DNA of 64,000 nucleotides from Halogranum rubrum (GCF_900114455.1 NZ_FOTC01000003.1:62001-126000), one strand, 5' to 3'. Numbered from the stretch's first letter, positions 43,069 through 52,382 are shown. A program made the numbers and translations. The notes: generated by a model not told the origin, from the letters alone.

Positions 43069-44336
43069 TATCGCTCGTTGACTTCGAGGACCTTCCCAGC
43101 CGCGATGGTCTGACCCATGTCACGGACTGCGAAGGAACCGAGTTCCGGAATCTCACCCGACGGCTCGATGCTGAGCGGCTTTTGCGGTCGCACGGTCACG
43201 ACTGCGGCGTCGCCGGACTTGATGAAGTCCGGGTTCTCTTCTGCGACCTCACCCGAGGCGGGGTCGAGCTTCTGGTCGATTGCCTCGATGGTACACGCGA
43301 CCTGCGCCGTGTGGGCGTGGAAGACCGGCGTGTAGCCTGCCGTGATGACAGACGGGTGCTGCATGACGACGAGCTGCGCCTTGAAGGTCTCGGCGACCTT
43401 CGGCGGGTCGTCGGCCGGGCCACAGACGTCACCGCGACGGATGTCGTCCTTGCCGATACCGCGGACGTTGAACCCGACGTTGTCACCGGGTCCGGCCTGC
43501 GGCACTTCTTCGTGGTGCATCTCGATGGTCTTGACCTCGCCACCGGCGTCGGACGGCTGGAACGAGACGTTCGCGCCGACGTCGAGGGTACCGGTCTCGA
43601 CACGGCCGACCGGGACCGTACCGATGCCGGAGATGGTGTAGACGTCCTGGATCGGGAGTCGGAGCGGCGCGTCCGTCGGCGGCTCGACTTCCGGCAGGTC
43701 GTTGAGGGCCTCGACGAGGTGCGGGCCGTCGTACCAGGACATGTTGTCGGAGGACTCTGCGATGTTGTCACCCTCGAACGCGGAGATCGGGATGAACGTC
43801 GCGTCGTCCGACTTAAAGCGTACCTGCTTCAGGAGCTTCTGGACCTGCTCTTTGACGTCCTTGTATTTGTCCTCACTGTAGTCGACGATGTCCATCTTGT
43901 TCACGCCGATGATGAGCTCGTTGATACCCAGCGTGCGGGCCAGGAACACGTGCTCTCGGGTCTGCGGCGCGACACCGTCGTCGGCGGCGACGACGAGGAC
44001 AGCGTTGTCTGCCTGCGAGGCACCCGTGATCATGTTCTTCACGAAGTCACGGTGGCCGGGGCAGTCGACGATAGTGAAGTAGTACTTGTCAGTGTCGAAC
44101 TGCTGGTGGGCGATGTCGATGGTGACACCACGCTCACGCTCTTCGGCGAGGTTGTCCATGACGTAGGCGAACTCGAATCCACCCTTGCCCTTCTCCTCGG
44201 CTTCCTCTCGGTGCTGCTCGATGACGTGCTCGGGGACGGATCCTGTCTCGAACAGGAGTCGACCCACGAGCGTGCTCTTCCCGTGGTCAACGTGGCCGAT
44301 GATGGCCAAGTTCTGGTGCGGTTTGTCTTCGCTCAT
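43068..44336 (-). CDS. tef1a: Translation elongation factor EF-1alpha
   Basis: GTPase that brings aminoacyl-tRNA to the ribosome, 422 aa. The G motifs are GHVDHGKS (residues 14-21), the effector segment [11 protein letters not shown] near residue 71, DCPGH near residue 94 and NKMD near residue 150. Domains 2 and 3 follow with the [21 protein letters not shown] block and [13 protein letters not shown] start at MSEDKPHQN; an in-frame upstream ATT/ATG pair lies four residues earlier and is not needed. The promoter element GGTTTTAGG (about 44388-44397, minus strand) would give a leader of about 30 nt. Confidence 0.98.
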   Translation of the reverse strand: MSEDKPHQNLAIIGHVDHGKSTLVGRLLFETGSVPEHVIEQHREEAEEKGKGGFEFAYVMDNLAEERERGVTIDIAHQQFDTDKYYFTIVDCPGHRDFVKNMITGASQADNAVLVVAADDGVAPQTREHVFLARTLGINELIIGVNKMDIVDYSEDKYKDVKEQVQKLLKQVRFKSDDATFIPISAFEGDNIAESSDNMSWYDGPHLVEALNDLPEVEPPTDAPLRLPIQDVYTISGIGTVPVGRVETGTLDVGANVSFQPSDAGGEVKTIEMHHEEVPQAGPGDNVGFNVRGIGKDDIRRGDVCGPADDPPKVAETFKAQLVVMQHPSVITAGYTPVFHAHTAQVACTIEAIDQKLDPASGEVAEENPDFIKSGDAAVVTVRPQKPLSIEPSGEIPELGSFAVRDMGQTIAAGKVLEVNER

Positions 44337-44680
44337 GGTTGAGTTCACGCGCTAAGGCGCTTCGTGGGGCTTCTTTCGGATGATTCCCCTAAAACCATTT
44401 CGATACGTTGGCTGAGACACCCCGACGCCGTCATGCGGTTATTGGAATATGTGCCATGTGGTGAACCGACATACCCCCGAAATCGAGGGGAGATTCGCCG
44501 GCAGAAACGAGCGGGGTGTTTCGAGCGAACTGACCGACGGCATCGACCCAATCTGCGACCGGAGTTCGGCCGTCCTCGGACGCGCCGCTGAAGCGACTCG
44601 GAGGCCGCGCGCGCACCACTCGAATCGAAGCAGTCACAGACGACGACGCCCGTGACGAACGACGCTACGCACCCGTTCTG
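44337..44680. other. Gap between EF-1alpha and riboflavin synthase
   Basis: Near the EF-1alpha side lies its likely promoter (minus-strand GGTTTTAGG). The rest, about 44440-44680, has no frame with convincing composition: the plus-strand frame 44449-44655 is basic and Arg-rich, and the minus-strand frame lacks a start at promoter distance. No tRNA or stable long hairpin was found. Confidence 0.5.
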
Positions 44681-45268
44681 TCAGCGATAGCCGTCGAGCA
44701 TACTCTCGACGTACTTCGCCACCACGTCGACTTCCAGATGAATCGGGTCGCCGACTTCTTTCGTCGAGAGCGCGGTCAACTCGTACGTCGTCGGGATGAT
44801 GGCGACGGTGAATCGGTCCGCGCGTTTCTCGGCGACGGTGAGGCTGATGCCGTCGAGCGTCACCGACCCTTTGTTCACGACGTACTGCGCGGCGTCCTCG
44901 GGGAGCGCGAACTCGAAGAACCAGTCCTCGCCGACCTGTTCTATCGCCGTCACCTCCGTCGTCGTGTCGACGTGTCCCTGGACGATGTGACCGTCGAAGC
45001 GACCGTCGGCACGCAGTGCGCGTTCGAGGTTGACCGCGTCGCCGACGTCGACCGTTCCGAGGTAGGTCTTCTCGACCGTCTCGGCGGCCAGGAAGACCTC
45101 GAACCAGTCCTCGCCGTAGTCCTCGACGGTGAGACAGACGCCACTCACGCTGATAGACTGCCCGTGCTGGAGTTCGTCGAACGTCGTGCGGAGACGGAGG
45201 CGGCGGCCGCCGTCGGTGTCGGTGACGTCGACGACGGACCCCGTCTCTTCGACGATGCCGGTGAACAT
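44681..45268 (-). CDS. ribE: Riboflavin synthase (lumazine-binding, bacterial type)
   Basis: Dismutates two molecules of 6,7-dimethyl-8-ribityllumazine to riboflavin and a pyrimidine, the last step of the vitamin pathway. The 195-aa protein begins MFTGIVEETGSV, the absolutely typical start, and has two lumazine-binding repeats: GVCLTVEDYGEDWFEVFLAAET and, after the DGHIVQGHVDTT loop, GISLTVAEKRADRFTVAIIP. Many archaea use an unrelated synthase (RibC), so the bacterial type here is in line with lateral transfer into haloarchaea. No other rib gene is near. It diverges from the DUF502 gene. Confidence 0.95.
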   Translation of the reverse strand: MFTGIVEETGSVVDVTDTDGGRRLRLRTTFDELQHGQSISVSGVCLTVEDYGEDWFEVFLAAETVEKTYLGTVDVGDAVNLERALRADGRFDGHIVQGHVDTTTEVTAIEQVGEDWFFEFALPEDAAQYVVNKGSVTLDGISLTVAEKRADRFTVAIIPTTYELTALSTKEVGDPIHLEVDVVAKYVESMLDGYR

Positions 45269-45364
45269 ACCGGCTCTTGCTCTCGACTGCTCGAAAGTGT
45301 TGTGTCTCTCAGTTCTGAGAGCGGCCGCGCAGTTTTTTTGTCACGCTCTCCCCCAGCAGAGAGT

Positions 45365-46003
45365 ATGAACGTACTCGCTCGTGCACGGAACAGTTTCGTC
45401 GCCGGTCTCCTCCTCGTCACCCCACTGGCGGTGACCATCTTCGTCCTCCAGTTCGTCTTCGTCCGCCTCGCGGGGATTCTGGACCCTGTCGTCGCCGCAA
45501 CCGAGTTGACCAACTACACGGCCAACATCGAACTCGTCGCGCAGTTGCTCGCCGCCGTTCTCATCGCGCTGGTCATCACCGTCCTCGGCTTTGTCGCCTC
45601 GTGGAGCCTCGGCCAACGGCTCTTCGGCGGGTTCGAGCGCGCCGTCGGCCTCGTTCCCGTCGTCCGCACCGTCTACTTCGGCGTGCGTCAGGTCTCTGAA
45701 TCCCTCACGAAGCGCGACGACCGCTTCGAGAGCGTCGTCCTCGTCGAGTACCCGAGAGAGGGCGTCTACCGCATCGGCTTCGTCACCAGCGACAGTCCCT
45801 CCTCGTTCGACGACGCGACCGGCGAGGACACCGTCGCCGTCTTCCTCCCGCACAGTCCGAACCCGACGGCTGGCGCACTGGTGATGGTCGCTCCCGACCA
45901 ACTCCACGAAGTCGACATGTCGGTCAGCCGTGGTCTCCGTCTCGTCGTCACCACGGGACTCACCGTCGACGAAGACGAGATTCCCGCGGGCGTCGTGCAG
46001 TGA
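45365..46003 (+). CDS. DUF502 membrane protein
   Basis: A 212-aa protein with two N-terminal transmembrane helices (about residues 12-38 and 55-80) followed by a soluble beta-rich domain. Family marks are GLLLVTPLAVTIFVL, VPVVRTVYFGVRQVSESL, VVLVEYPREGVYRIGFVT and VAVFLPHSPNPTAG near the end. The C-terminal domain may bind near the membrane surface; function is not known, although the plant homologues (COV) affect vascular patterning. A T-run (45335-45342) gives a likely TATA element 27 nt ahead of the ATG at 45365. Confidence 0.88.
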   Translation: MNVLARARNSFVAGLLLVTPLAVTIFVLQFVFVRLAGILDPVVAATELTNYTANIELVAQLLAAVLIALVITVLGFVASWSLGQRLFGGFERAVGLVPVVRTVYFGVRQVSESLTKRDDRFESVVLVEYPREGVYRIGFVTSDSPSSFDDATGEDTVAVFLPHSPNPTAGALVMVAPDQLHEVDMSVSRGLRLVVTTGLTVDEDEIPAGVVQ

Positions 46004-46014
46004 GACTCGGCGGG

Positions 46015-47898
46015 TCAGGGAGGCGTGAGTCCCCAGAAGAACCAGATTCCGAGCGTCGTCACGACGGCGAGCAATAGCTGCAGCGGCGCACCCGCGCGCA
46101 CGTAGTCGGTGAACCGGTAGCCACCCGGACTGTACACCATCAAGTTCGTCTGGTAGCCGACGGGCGTCATGAACGCCGTACTCGCCGCGAACGTCACCGC
46201 GAGGACGAACGCGAAGGCGTTGCCACCGGTACGGAGCGCCGTGTCGACGGCGATGGGCATCAAGAGGACGACGCTCGCGACGGGCGTGATGATGTTCGCG
46301 AGCAACCCCGTCAGCAGATAGAACAGCATCAAGACGACCGGAGCAGGGAGTTGCTCCGCCTCACCGACGACGAACTCTGCGAGCAACGCTGCCCCGCCAG
46401 TCTCCTGCATGGCGAGTCCAAGCGGGATGACGCCTGCGAGCAGAAAGACGACGTTCCAGTTGACCGCGTCGTACGCCTCGTTCGGCGACAGCACGCCGGT
46501 GACGACCATCGCGACGATGCCGCCGAGCGCCGCGATGACGATGGGGACGACGCCGAGTGCCGCCAGCGCGATGACGCTCCCGACGATGAGGAGCGCCGGA
46601 ACCGTCGTCGGACTCAGCCCCCGTTCGCGCTCCCGTTCGAGCATCTCGTCGACGAGTTCGCCGGTGACGAGGAAGTCGTCGTTCTCCGCGAGGTAGTCTG
46701 CGGTCTCTTCTGTCGTCTGGACGAGCAGCGAGTCACCCGCCTCCAGTTCCAACGACCCGAGTCCTTCACGGACCAACTCGCCACCGGCGCGGCGGACGGC
46801 CAAGACCGTCGCGTCGTAGCGTTCTCGCAGACGGGTGCTACCGATGGTGTCGCCGACGAGCGTCGACCGCTGCGGGATGACGAGTTCGACGAGCGTCGCT
46901 CGGTCGGGGTTGTCGAGTTCCGCGTCCGTCACCGTCGCTCGTGGCAGGATACGCAGGTCGACGAGCGTGCAGAACTGCTGAATCGTCTCGGGGTTGCCGC
47001 GAACCGTGAGGATGTCGCGCGAGTCGATGGTCCGGTCGCCCTCGGTAGCGATGAAATGTTGGTCGCCGCGGACCACGTCGAGGATGTCCAGGTCGAGGTC
47101 ACGGTGGGCGTCCTCGATGACGTCCGCGGCGACGGTGCCGACGAGTGGTGAGCGCTGCGTCACGAGCACGCGCGCGAGGAACGGTTCGACCTCGAAGCGT
47201 GCCGTGCGGTCGCCCGGTTGGACGCGTGCCGGGATGAGAACGCGACCAATGGTGAGGAGATAGAGTCCGCCCACGGCGAGAACGAGTACGCCGAGATGAG
47301 TGAACTCGAACATCGAGAAGGCGTGCAGTCCCTGTCCGGGGTTCTCTCGTCCCAACTGCGCGGCCAAGTCGCTGGCGACGAGATTCGTCGCCGTTCCGAT
47401 GAGCGTGAGCGTCCCGCCGAGCATCGAGGCGTACGAGAGCGGGAGCAGTAGTTTCGACGGCGAGATTCCCGCGTCGTCTGCGAGTTCCGTCACCATCGGG
47501 ATGAACACCGCGACGACCGGCGTGTTGTTGATGACGCCCGCGATGGGACCGGTCAGTCCGACGACGGCGACGAGCAGGCGGTTCTCGCTTCCGCGCGTCA
47601 ATCGCGCCACTTCGACACCCAACCGCCGGACGATGCCAGTCTCTTGAATCCCGCGCGAGAGGATGTACATCGCGAGAATCGTCACCGTCGCCGGGTTCGA
47701 GAAACCCGAAAGCCCCTCCGCCGGGCTGATACCAGTCCACGGCTCGAACGCGACGAGTGCGACGATGACGCCGATGGCGGTGATGTCCGGTGGCAGCCAC
47801 TCGGAGACGAAGAGCACCACCGTGAGGAAGATGAGCGTGAAGACGAGGAACGTCCCGGTCGGCATCCCGAGGAATCCAGCGGACTCGGAGACGACCAT
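46015..47898 (-). CDS. SLC13-family permease with RCK_C (TrkA-C) domains
   Basis: A 627-aa integral membrane transporter. About six helices (residues 15-215) are followed by a cytoplasmic insert with two TrkA-C-like domains (about residues 235-320 and 335-410; the second has RYDATVLAVRRAGGEL), then about six more helices. The paired NTP loops INNTPVVAVF near residue 120 and ITPVASVVLL near residue 545 are sodium- and anion-binding hairpins of the divalent-anion:sodium symporter family. Substrates of relatives include sulfate, phosphate and dicarboxylates; none can be fixed here. It converges with the DUF502 gene. Confidence 0.88.
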   Translation of the reverse strand: MVVSESAGFLGMPTGTFLVFTLIFLTVVLFVSEWLPPDITAIGVIVALVAFEPWTGISPAEGLSGFSNPATVTILAMYILSRGIQETGIVRRLGVEVARLTRGSENRLLVAVVGLTGPIAGVINNTPVVAVFIPMVTELADDAGISPSKLLLPLSYASMLGGTLTLIGTATNLVASDLAAQLGRENPGQGLHAFSMFEFTHLGVLVLAVGGLYLLTIGRVLIPARVQPGDRTARFEVEPFLARVLVTQRSPLVGTVAADVIEDAHRDLDLDILDVVRGDQHFIATEGDRTIDSRDILTVRGNPETIQQFCTLVDLRILPRATVTDAELDNPDRATLVELVIPQRSTLVGDTIGSTRLRERYDATVLAVRRAGGELVREGLGSLELEAGDSLLVQTTEETADYLAENDDFLVTGELVDEMLERERERGLSPTTVPALLIVGSVIALAALGVVPIVIAALGGIVAMVVTGVLSPNEAYDAVNWNVVFLLAGVIPLGLAMQETGGAALLAEFVVGEAEQLPAPVVLMLFYLLTGLLANIITPVASVVLLMPIAVDTALRTGGNAFAFVLAVTFAASTAFMTPVGYQTNLMVYSPGGYRFTDYVRAGAPLQLLLAVVTTLGIWFFWGLTPP

Positions 47899-48037
47899 GC
47901 CCCTCAGAGAACGTCAGAGGGCTTAGTGGTTCGTACCCGTCAGTTCGCTCGGTGTCGAATCCGAGCCTCCCGCGCCCGGGGCGACGACGCTCCACAGACT
48001 CGCGGGACTTAACTGCCGAAGTCGTCTATCCTCGGGT

Positions 48038-48289
48038 ATGCGTGCATCGATGGGCATCATGGACACGGTTGGGCTGGCCGCCTCGCTCGTCTTCGCCATC
48101 CCCGTCGCCATCTTCGGCATGAACCGACTCCTCGACGGGCAGCAACTGTTCGGTGCCGGTCTCCTCCTCGTCGCCGCGCTGATGGTCTTGCTTCCACAGA
48201 AACTCACGACGCCGATGGACATCCCACAGAAAGTCGCCGGGAAAGCCGTCGGCAAGGCGGTCAAAGAACCTGACGACGAAAAGAACTAG
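48038..48289 (+). CDS. Small two-helix membrane protein
   Basis: An 83-aa protein with two hydrophobic segments (LAASLVFAIPVAIFGMNRLL and LFGAGLLLVAALMVLLP), then a basic-acidic tail ending KEPDDEKN. It is found in other haloarchaea as far as I recall, without a function. The ATG at 48038 is 27 nt after the TATA-like CTTAAC (48008-48013), but the ATG at 48050 (MGIMDTVG) fits the family better. Its stop TAG overlaps the stop of the convergent M24 gene in the palindrome CTAG. Confidence 0.7.
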   Translation: MRASMGIMDTVGLAASLVFAIPVAIFGMNRLLDGQQLFGAGLLLVAALMVLLPQKLTTPMDIPQKVAGKAVGKAVKEPDDEKN

Positions 48290-49395
48290 GGAGTCAGCGA
48301 CGTCGAACAGTCGGCGAGCAGTTCACAGCCCTCCTCGGTGACGACTGCGAGGTCCGAGAGCGCAATCGTCCCCTTTTCTTCCTCTGTCGCACTCGGTTCG
48401 AGCGCGACGACGGTGCCGACGACGGCGTCGTCTGCGAGCGACGGCGCTTCTCGTCGTGTGAGTCCGACGCCGTGCACTCGGTCGCCCGGCGTCGCCGTCA
48501 GGCCGAACGAGGACGCCTCGGCGACCGTCTCGGAGTGAATCCACCGGAGCGACTCGCCGGGTTCGAGTTCACCCAGTGCGACGCGGCGGGCCGACTCGAC
48601 GCCGACGTGGGCGCGACGCTCCCACCCACCGTCGCTGTCGACGACGACGGTTCGGGTCAACGTCCCGTAGTAGCCGTGTGGCCCGCGCGGCGCGAGCGAA
48701 ACGACGAGCGGGACCCCCACACGGAGTTCGATGGGTGTGTCAGAGCTGTCGGACACGTCAGGACCGCACCGAACCCGCGTGTGCGTCACGTCGACGACGC
48801 CCTCGGCCGCGAGCGTCGCGTTCACCTGTCGCCGCAGGCGCTCCGTCGAGAGGGGGGCGTCCTGCCAGTGGAGTACGTCGTCTCGAACGTCCGCCTCCCG
48901 CAGAATCGACCGCGCACGTTCCATTCCTCTGACGGCCGCCCGCTGGACGGCCCGCAGTCGGTCGAGTTCCCACTCGCTCTTCATCGCCCGCTGCTCTCGG
49001 ACTGCCGGTGTCGACGTGACGGCGTAGCCCGCACGTTCGAGGTAGACGGCCGTGTCGTGTGGGAGATGTCGTGGAACGAGCACCGTCGCCCCGTCAGGGA
49101 CAGTGGACCCGTCGAGGACGGCGACGACGCGCGTGCCGAGTGGGTCCCCGGCGGAGTCGCGACGCACCTCGCCCGTGAACGCCCCGACGCGAGCGTCCTC
49201 CGACACACAGAGCGTCGTCGCGCCGTCCGCGTAGACGAAGCCGTAGTCGGACGAACTCGTGGAACTCGTGGAGACGCGAGTGAGATATCGAAGGTCGGCG
49301 TCGGCGTCGCTTCCGACGTGGACGAACGCGTCGGCGTCCGCCGCGTCGAGCGCATCGGCGAGAAAGCCGTAGTCGGCGGGCGGTTCGGCTGGCAT
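48286..49395 (-). CDS. M24-fold protein with degenerate active site (Xaa-Pro aminopeptidase-like)
   Basis: A 369-aa protein with an N-terminal creatinase-like domain (about residues 1-130) and a C-terminal pita-bread M24 domain. Of the five metal ligands of prolidase/APP, alignment by motif shows both Asp lost (the DxG and SDxTRT motifs read LAPRG and GTLTRTV), the His kept in DRVHGVGL, one Glu kept in ALEPS, and the last Glu replaced (ALSD for the usual IED). The catalytic His of GLEVHE is Arg. A peptidase function is therefore doubtful; a binding role, as in Spt16, is possible. It lies 11 nt after the UvrD-like helicase gene and is probably in its operon. Confidence 0.8.
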   Translation of the reverse strand: MPAEPPADYGFLADALDAADADAFVHVGSDADADLRYLTRVSTSSTSSSDYGFVYADGATTLCVSEDARVGAFTGEVRRDSAGDPLGTRVVAVLDGSTVPDGATVLVPRHLPHDTAVYLERAGYAVTSTPAVREQRAMKSEWELDRLRAVQRAAVRGMERARSILREADVRDDVLHWQDAPLSTERLRRQVNATLAAEGVVDVTHTRVRCGPDVSDSSDTPIELRVGVPLVVSLAPRGPHGYYGTLTRTVVVDSDGGWERRAHVGVESARRVALGELEPGESLRWIHSETVAEASSFGLTATPGDRVHGVGLTRREAPSLADDAVVGTVVALEPSATEEEKGTIALSDLAVVTEEGCELLADCSTSLTP

Positions 49396-49406
49396 CACGC
49401 TGGCGT

Positions 49407-51245
49407 CTACGGTTCGGGTGCGAGCGGTTCCTGTGCCTCCGCCAGCATCTCTTCGAGTGGCTGGTCACGAACCTCGTTGTGCAGGAGGACACTGACGGGC
49501 AGTGTCGGCGCACCGTCGACGAGGTTCTCTAGGAGGACGAGTCGTTCCCGTGCACGCGACATGCCGACGTAGAAGACACGACGCTCGTTGTCCGTCAGGA
49601 TGGGGACGGGGTTCGTCGACTTCGTGAACTCCTCGACGCCCTCGACGTCTTCGTTGTCGATGATGGCGGCCATCTGCTCGACGACTTTCTCGGTGAGGTC
49701 CGTCGCCACGAAGACGTGGTCGGCCTCGCGACCCTTCGCGGAGTGGATGGTGCCGATGCGGACACGACTCGGGTCCATGTCCTTGTAGTCGCCTGCGAAG
49801 TAGGCCTTGATGGTCTTGCGCTGGAAACTGGTGACCTTCCGCACCATGTCGGAGGCGGAGGCTCCGTCGGGCATGAACGGTGCGAAGTTCTTGATCTCGT
49901 CCGGCGTGACCTCGATCTCGGTGAGGTCGTCGGCGCCGGACTCCTCTTCGCGGTCGTCGATGAGGTCGTAGAGGTCGTCGCGTTCGTTGGACCCGAACGC
50001 CGAGTCCTGCAGCATGTCGGCGAGGCGACGCGCCTGTAGGCCGTTGACGTTCTCGCCGCGTTCCATCCGTTCGACGGCGCGGACGTACTGCGTCAGGCGG
50101 TCGGTCCACATCCGCTGGTCGGTGAGCACCTTGAACGGCATCCCCTCACCGATGTACTCGTCGATGAACTGGAACATCTGGTAGCGCGCCCGGAACAGCA
50201 CCATGATGCTGCCGTCGTCCTGCTGGACGGTGTAGCGGACGTTACGGACGAGGTCCAGCATCGAGGGGCTGTTGACGCCTTCGACCGAGCCACCCTCTTT
50301 GCGGGGTTTGAGGTCTTTCTCCTGTCGTTTCTCGATGTGTCGAATCTCGCGGTTGACGACGTTGAGGACGTTCGACGGAAGACGGTAGGAGTTCGGGAGA
50401 ACGACGTCCTCCTGTCGCTCGGCGTCCAAGAGGAGGTTCGGGTCGGCACCCTGCCACGCGTAGACGACCTGGTCGTCGTCACCGGCGATGAGGACGCCCT
50501 CCATGTGCGGTTTCCACTCCTCGTAGACGTCGTACTGCAGTGAGGTGATGTCCTGGAACTCGTCGATGACGAGGTAGTCGACGTTCGGGAGCAGCGAGCG
50601 CTGTTTCACGCGAACGAGCATGTCGGCGAAGCCGACGAGGTCGTTCTCGCCCTTGTAGGCACGCCAGCCACGGATGGCCTCGGGGATGTCGAGTCGGTCG
50701 TCCGAACTCGGCCACGTCGGCGTGTACTTGTTGCCCTCCTGTGCGTTGGGGTCGATTTCGGGTGGGAGGCGAACCTCTTCGACGTTCCACTGGAACGGGA
50801 CGTCGTACCAGTCGGAGACGTCGCGACGGGTTCGTTGGAGCCACTGGCTCGTGGCGATAATCTTGTTCCCGAGCGTCGTCGAGCGGGCGGTTCGGCGGCC
50901 AGCGCCACCGTACTCGTCTTCGTACTCGATACCGAAGTCCTCACAGAACTCCTTTTTGTGTTTCTCGCCGACGACGTCGCCGCGCGAGAGATTCAGGAGT
51001 TCGTAGGCCTTCGCGTGCATGGTACAGACGTTCCCCTGCAGCGACCGAGGGGAGACGTCGAGTCGCTCGGCGAGTCGCTCGCGAACCTCTGCGGCCGCAG
51101 CGCGCGTGTAGGAGACGACGAGAATGTCTCGAAAGTCGACGTCGTCCTGTTCGAGGATTTCCTCGACGCGGTCGAGTAACGCAGTCGTTTTCCCGCTCCC
51201 CGGCCCGCCGAAGAGCCGGGTGATGTGGGCGTCCGAATCGCTCAT
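49407..51245 (-). CDS. UvrD/Rep-family superfamily 1 DNA helicase
   Basis: A 612-aa ATP-dependent helicase. Walker A is GGPGSGKT (residues 13-20), motif Ia is VVSYTRAAAAEVRER, Walker B is VIDEFQDI near residue 230, motif III GDDDQVVYAWQGA near residue 255, motif IV region SYRLPSNV, motif V GTIHSAKGREADHVFV near residue 505 and motif VI FYVGMSRARERLVL near residue 565. These define SF1A 3'-5' translocases. Size is close to UvrD-like proteins, smaller than RecB. The role is probably in repair or replication. The M24-like gene follows 11 nt downstream on the same strand. Confidence 0.92.
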   Translation of the reverse strand: MSDSDAHITRLFGGPGSGKTTALLDRVEEILEQDDVDFRDILVVSYTRAAAAEVRERLAERLDVSPRSLQGNVCTMHAKAYELLNLSRGDVVGEKHKKEFCEDFGIEYEDEYGGAGRRTARSTTLGNKIIATSQWLQRTRRDVSDWYDVPFQWNVEEVRLPPEIDPNAQEGNKYTPTWPSSDDRLDIPEAIRGWRAYKGENDLVGFADMLVRVKQRSLLPNVDYLVIDEFQDITSLQYDVYEEWKPHMEGVLIAGDDDQVVYAWQGADPNLLLDAERQEDVVLPNSYRLPSNVLNVVNREIRHIEKRQEKDLKPRKEGGSVEGVNSPSMLDLVRNVRYTVQQDDGSIMVLFRARYQMFQFIDEYIGEGMPFKVLTDQRMWTDRLTQYVRAVERMERGENVNGLQARRLADMLQDSAFGSNERDDLYDLIDDREEESGADDLTEIEVTPDEIKNFAPFMPDGASASDMVRKVTSFQRKTIKAYFAGDYKDMDPSRVRIGTIHSAKGREADHVFVATDLTEKVVEQMAAIIDNEDVEGVEEFTKSTNPVPILTDNERRVFYVGMSRARERLVLLENLVDGAPTLPVSVLLHNEVRDQPLEEMLAEAQEPLAPEP

Positions 51246-51373
51246 TGTCCACGCTCACGCCCTGCCACGTGATAAAAAGCGTGGCTTGCGCTCAACCCTG
51301 TCAGCGTAGGTGAGAGACTCGAAAAAGAGGTGACAATCGAACGAAACCGATGGTTGGAGGGCGATACGAGTGA

Positions 51374-51532
51374 CTACGTGCGTCTCGTCGAACGGGCCTG
51401 TCGAATCGACCCACCGTCTCGAATCATGTCTTCACAGCGGGGACAGACACGGGGGTGTTCGAGGCCGTCTGGAGCGAAGACCCGGACGTAGTCCACAGTG
51501 ACGAAGGAACCGCAGTTCTGGCATTCGGGCAT
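51374..51532 (-). CDS. Small zinc-finger protein (DUF7563-like)
   Basis: A 52-aa protein, MPECQNCGSFVT followed by YVRVFAPDGLEHPRVCPRCED and a basic tail (SIRQARSTRRT). The CxxC pairs at residues 4-7 and about 30-33 form one zinc ribbon. It is a typical haloarchaeal one-domain zinc protein; function is unknown. I start at ATG 51532 since a TATA-like element (AATTTTGC, minus strand near 51552-51560) lies about 25 nt upstream; a longer in-frame start is not supported. Confidence 0.8.
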   Translation of the reverse strand: MPECQNCGSFVTVDYVRVFAPDGLEHPRVCPRCEDMIRDGGSIRQARSTRRT

Positions 51533-51613
51533 TTTTTCTCCGGTAGAAGGTGCAAAATTGTTTCCTATAGTTCTACCGGAAGGTTTGGGCAAAAGTCGCC
51601 GTCTACTGGTGGT

Positions 51614-51796
51614 TCAGGCGTCCGGATACCATCCGCACACCGAGCACTCTGTCGCGGCATCGTCGTGTAAGCCGCCACAGTCAGGACACTGTTTCTTGTT
51701 GTACGACTGGTCCCATCGTTGCGGTTCTGTCTCGTGTCCGCGGTCGGTGAGGAACTGGTCGAACAGTTCGTCGGTGTCGCTCGGTGCTGAGGCCAT
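51614..51796 (-). CDS. Small zinc-finger protein of the HVO_0416 type
   Basis: A 60-aa protein. The N-terminal half MASAPSDTDELFDQFLTDRG is acidic and helical, the C-terminal half holds KKQCPDCGGLHDDAATECSVCGW, i.e. two CxxC(G) knuckles forming one ribbon. This matches what I recall of Haloferax HVO_0416, for which a family name exists but no function. The ATG at 51796 is preceded by a promoter with an inverted repeat. It sits between another zinc-finger gene and a divergent pyridoxamine-oxidase-like gene. Confidence 0.82.
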   Translation of the reverse strand: MASAPSDTDELFDQFLTDRGHETEPQRWDQSYNKKQCPDCGGLHDDAATECSVCGWYPDA

Positions 51797-51800
51797 GCAC

Positions 51801-51829
51801 GTCATGGTATGGCATGACACTATTTCAAT
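51801..51829 (-). promoter_or_regulatory. Promoter with inverted repeat ahead of the zinc-finger gene
   Basis: GTCATG (51801-51806) and CATGAC (51813-51818) are perfect 6-bp inverted copies around GTATGG. The TATA-like run (TGAAATAG on the minus strand, 51822-51829) lies just upstream and the ATG at 51796 just downstream, so the repeat occupies the transcription start. A related GGCATGATAC half-site is at 51878-51887 in the divergent promoter region. Confidence 0.4.
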
Positions 51830-51938
51830 GTGGTGGCTCGACAGGCCGACCAGTCGAGACGGGCGTATTAATACTGTGGCATGATACCGCCACTCAGTAT
51901 CAATATCTAGGGCCGCGTAGGCTCACCAGGGGGTAGCA

Positions 51939-52382
51939 ATGAGACACATCGACTACACCTACACGGCCGGGATGAGCGACGACGAAATCCACGAGCGACT
52001 GCGCTCACACGAGATGGGTGTCCTCTCGTTGCGACAGGGGGACGATGCACTCGGGTTACCGGTCGCGCATTACTACGACGGCAAACAGCTGTATCTTCGA
52101 CTCTGCGAGCGACCCGGCGGGAGTAAGTCGGACGCCGTCGCGGCGACGGCAGCGGCGAGTTTCGTCGTCACGGGTGGTGAGACGAGCGAGGAGTCGTGGA
52201 GCATCGTCCTCCGTGGTCCACTCGTCGCCGTCGACGATGAGCTATCCGACGCGGTACTCAACGAGTGGTTCGCGCCGGTTCGACTGTTCGACGAAGCCGT
52301 CGAAGACGTTGTTCCGACCGTCTACCGGATGGAGATTCGGAACGTCGGCGGTCGTCGGTCCTGCGGCCCACTGACCGCGTGA
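51939..52382 (+). CDS. Pyridoxamine 5'-phosphate oxidase-fold protein
   Basis: A 147-aa split-barrel flavin-binding-type protein. Family marks are VLSLRQGDDALGLPVAHYYDGKQLYL in the first half, a SDAVAATAAASFVV segment and SWSIVLRGPLVAVDDE. Many haloarchaeal paralogues exist and bind FMN, F420 or heme; the cofactor here is unknown. The TATA-like TATCAATATC (about 51897-51906) is about 37 nt upstream, giving a short leader. A 10-bp palindrome GTATTAATAC lies farther upstream at 51865-51874. Confidence 0.82.
   Translation: MRHIDYTYTAGMSDDEIHERLRSHEMGVLSLRQGDDALGLPVAHYYDGKQLYLRLCERPGGSKSDAVAATAAASFVVTGGETSEESWSIVLRGPLVAVDDELSDAVLNEWFAPVRLFDEAVEDVVPTVYRMEIRNVGGRRSCGPLTA

Noticed and set aside
44449-44655. 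68-codon plus-strand frame after EF-1alpha
   Set aside because: Although an AT-rich stretch precedes the ATG, the product is basic and Arg/His-rich, unlike local proteins, and has no motif.
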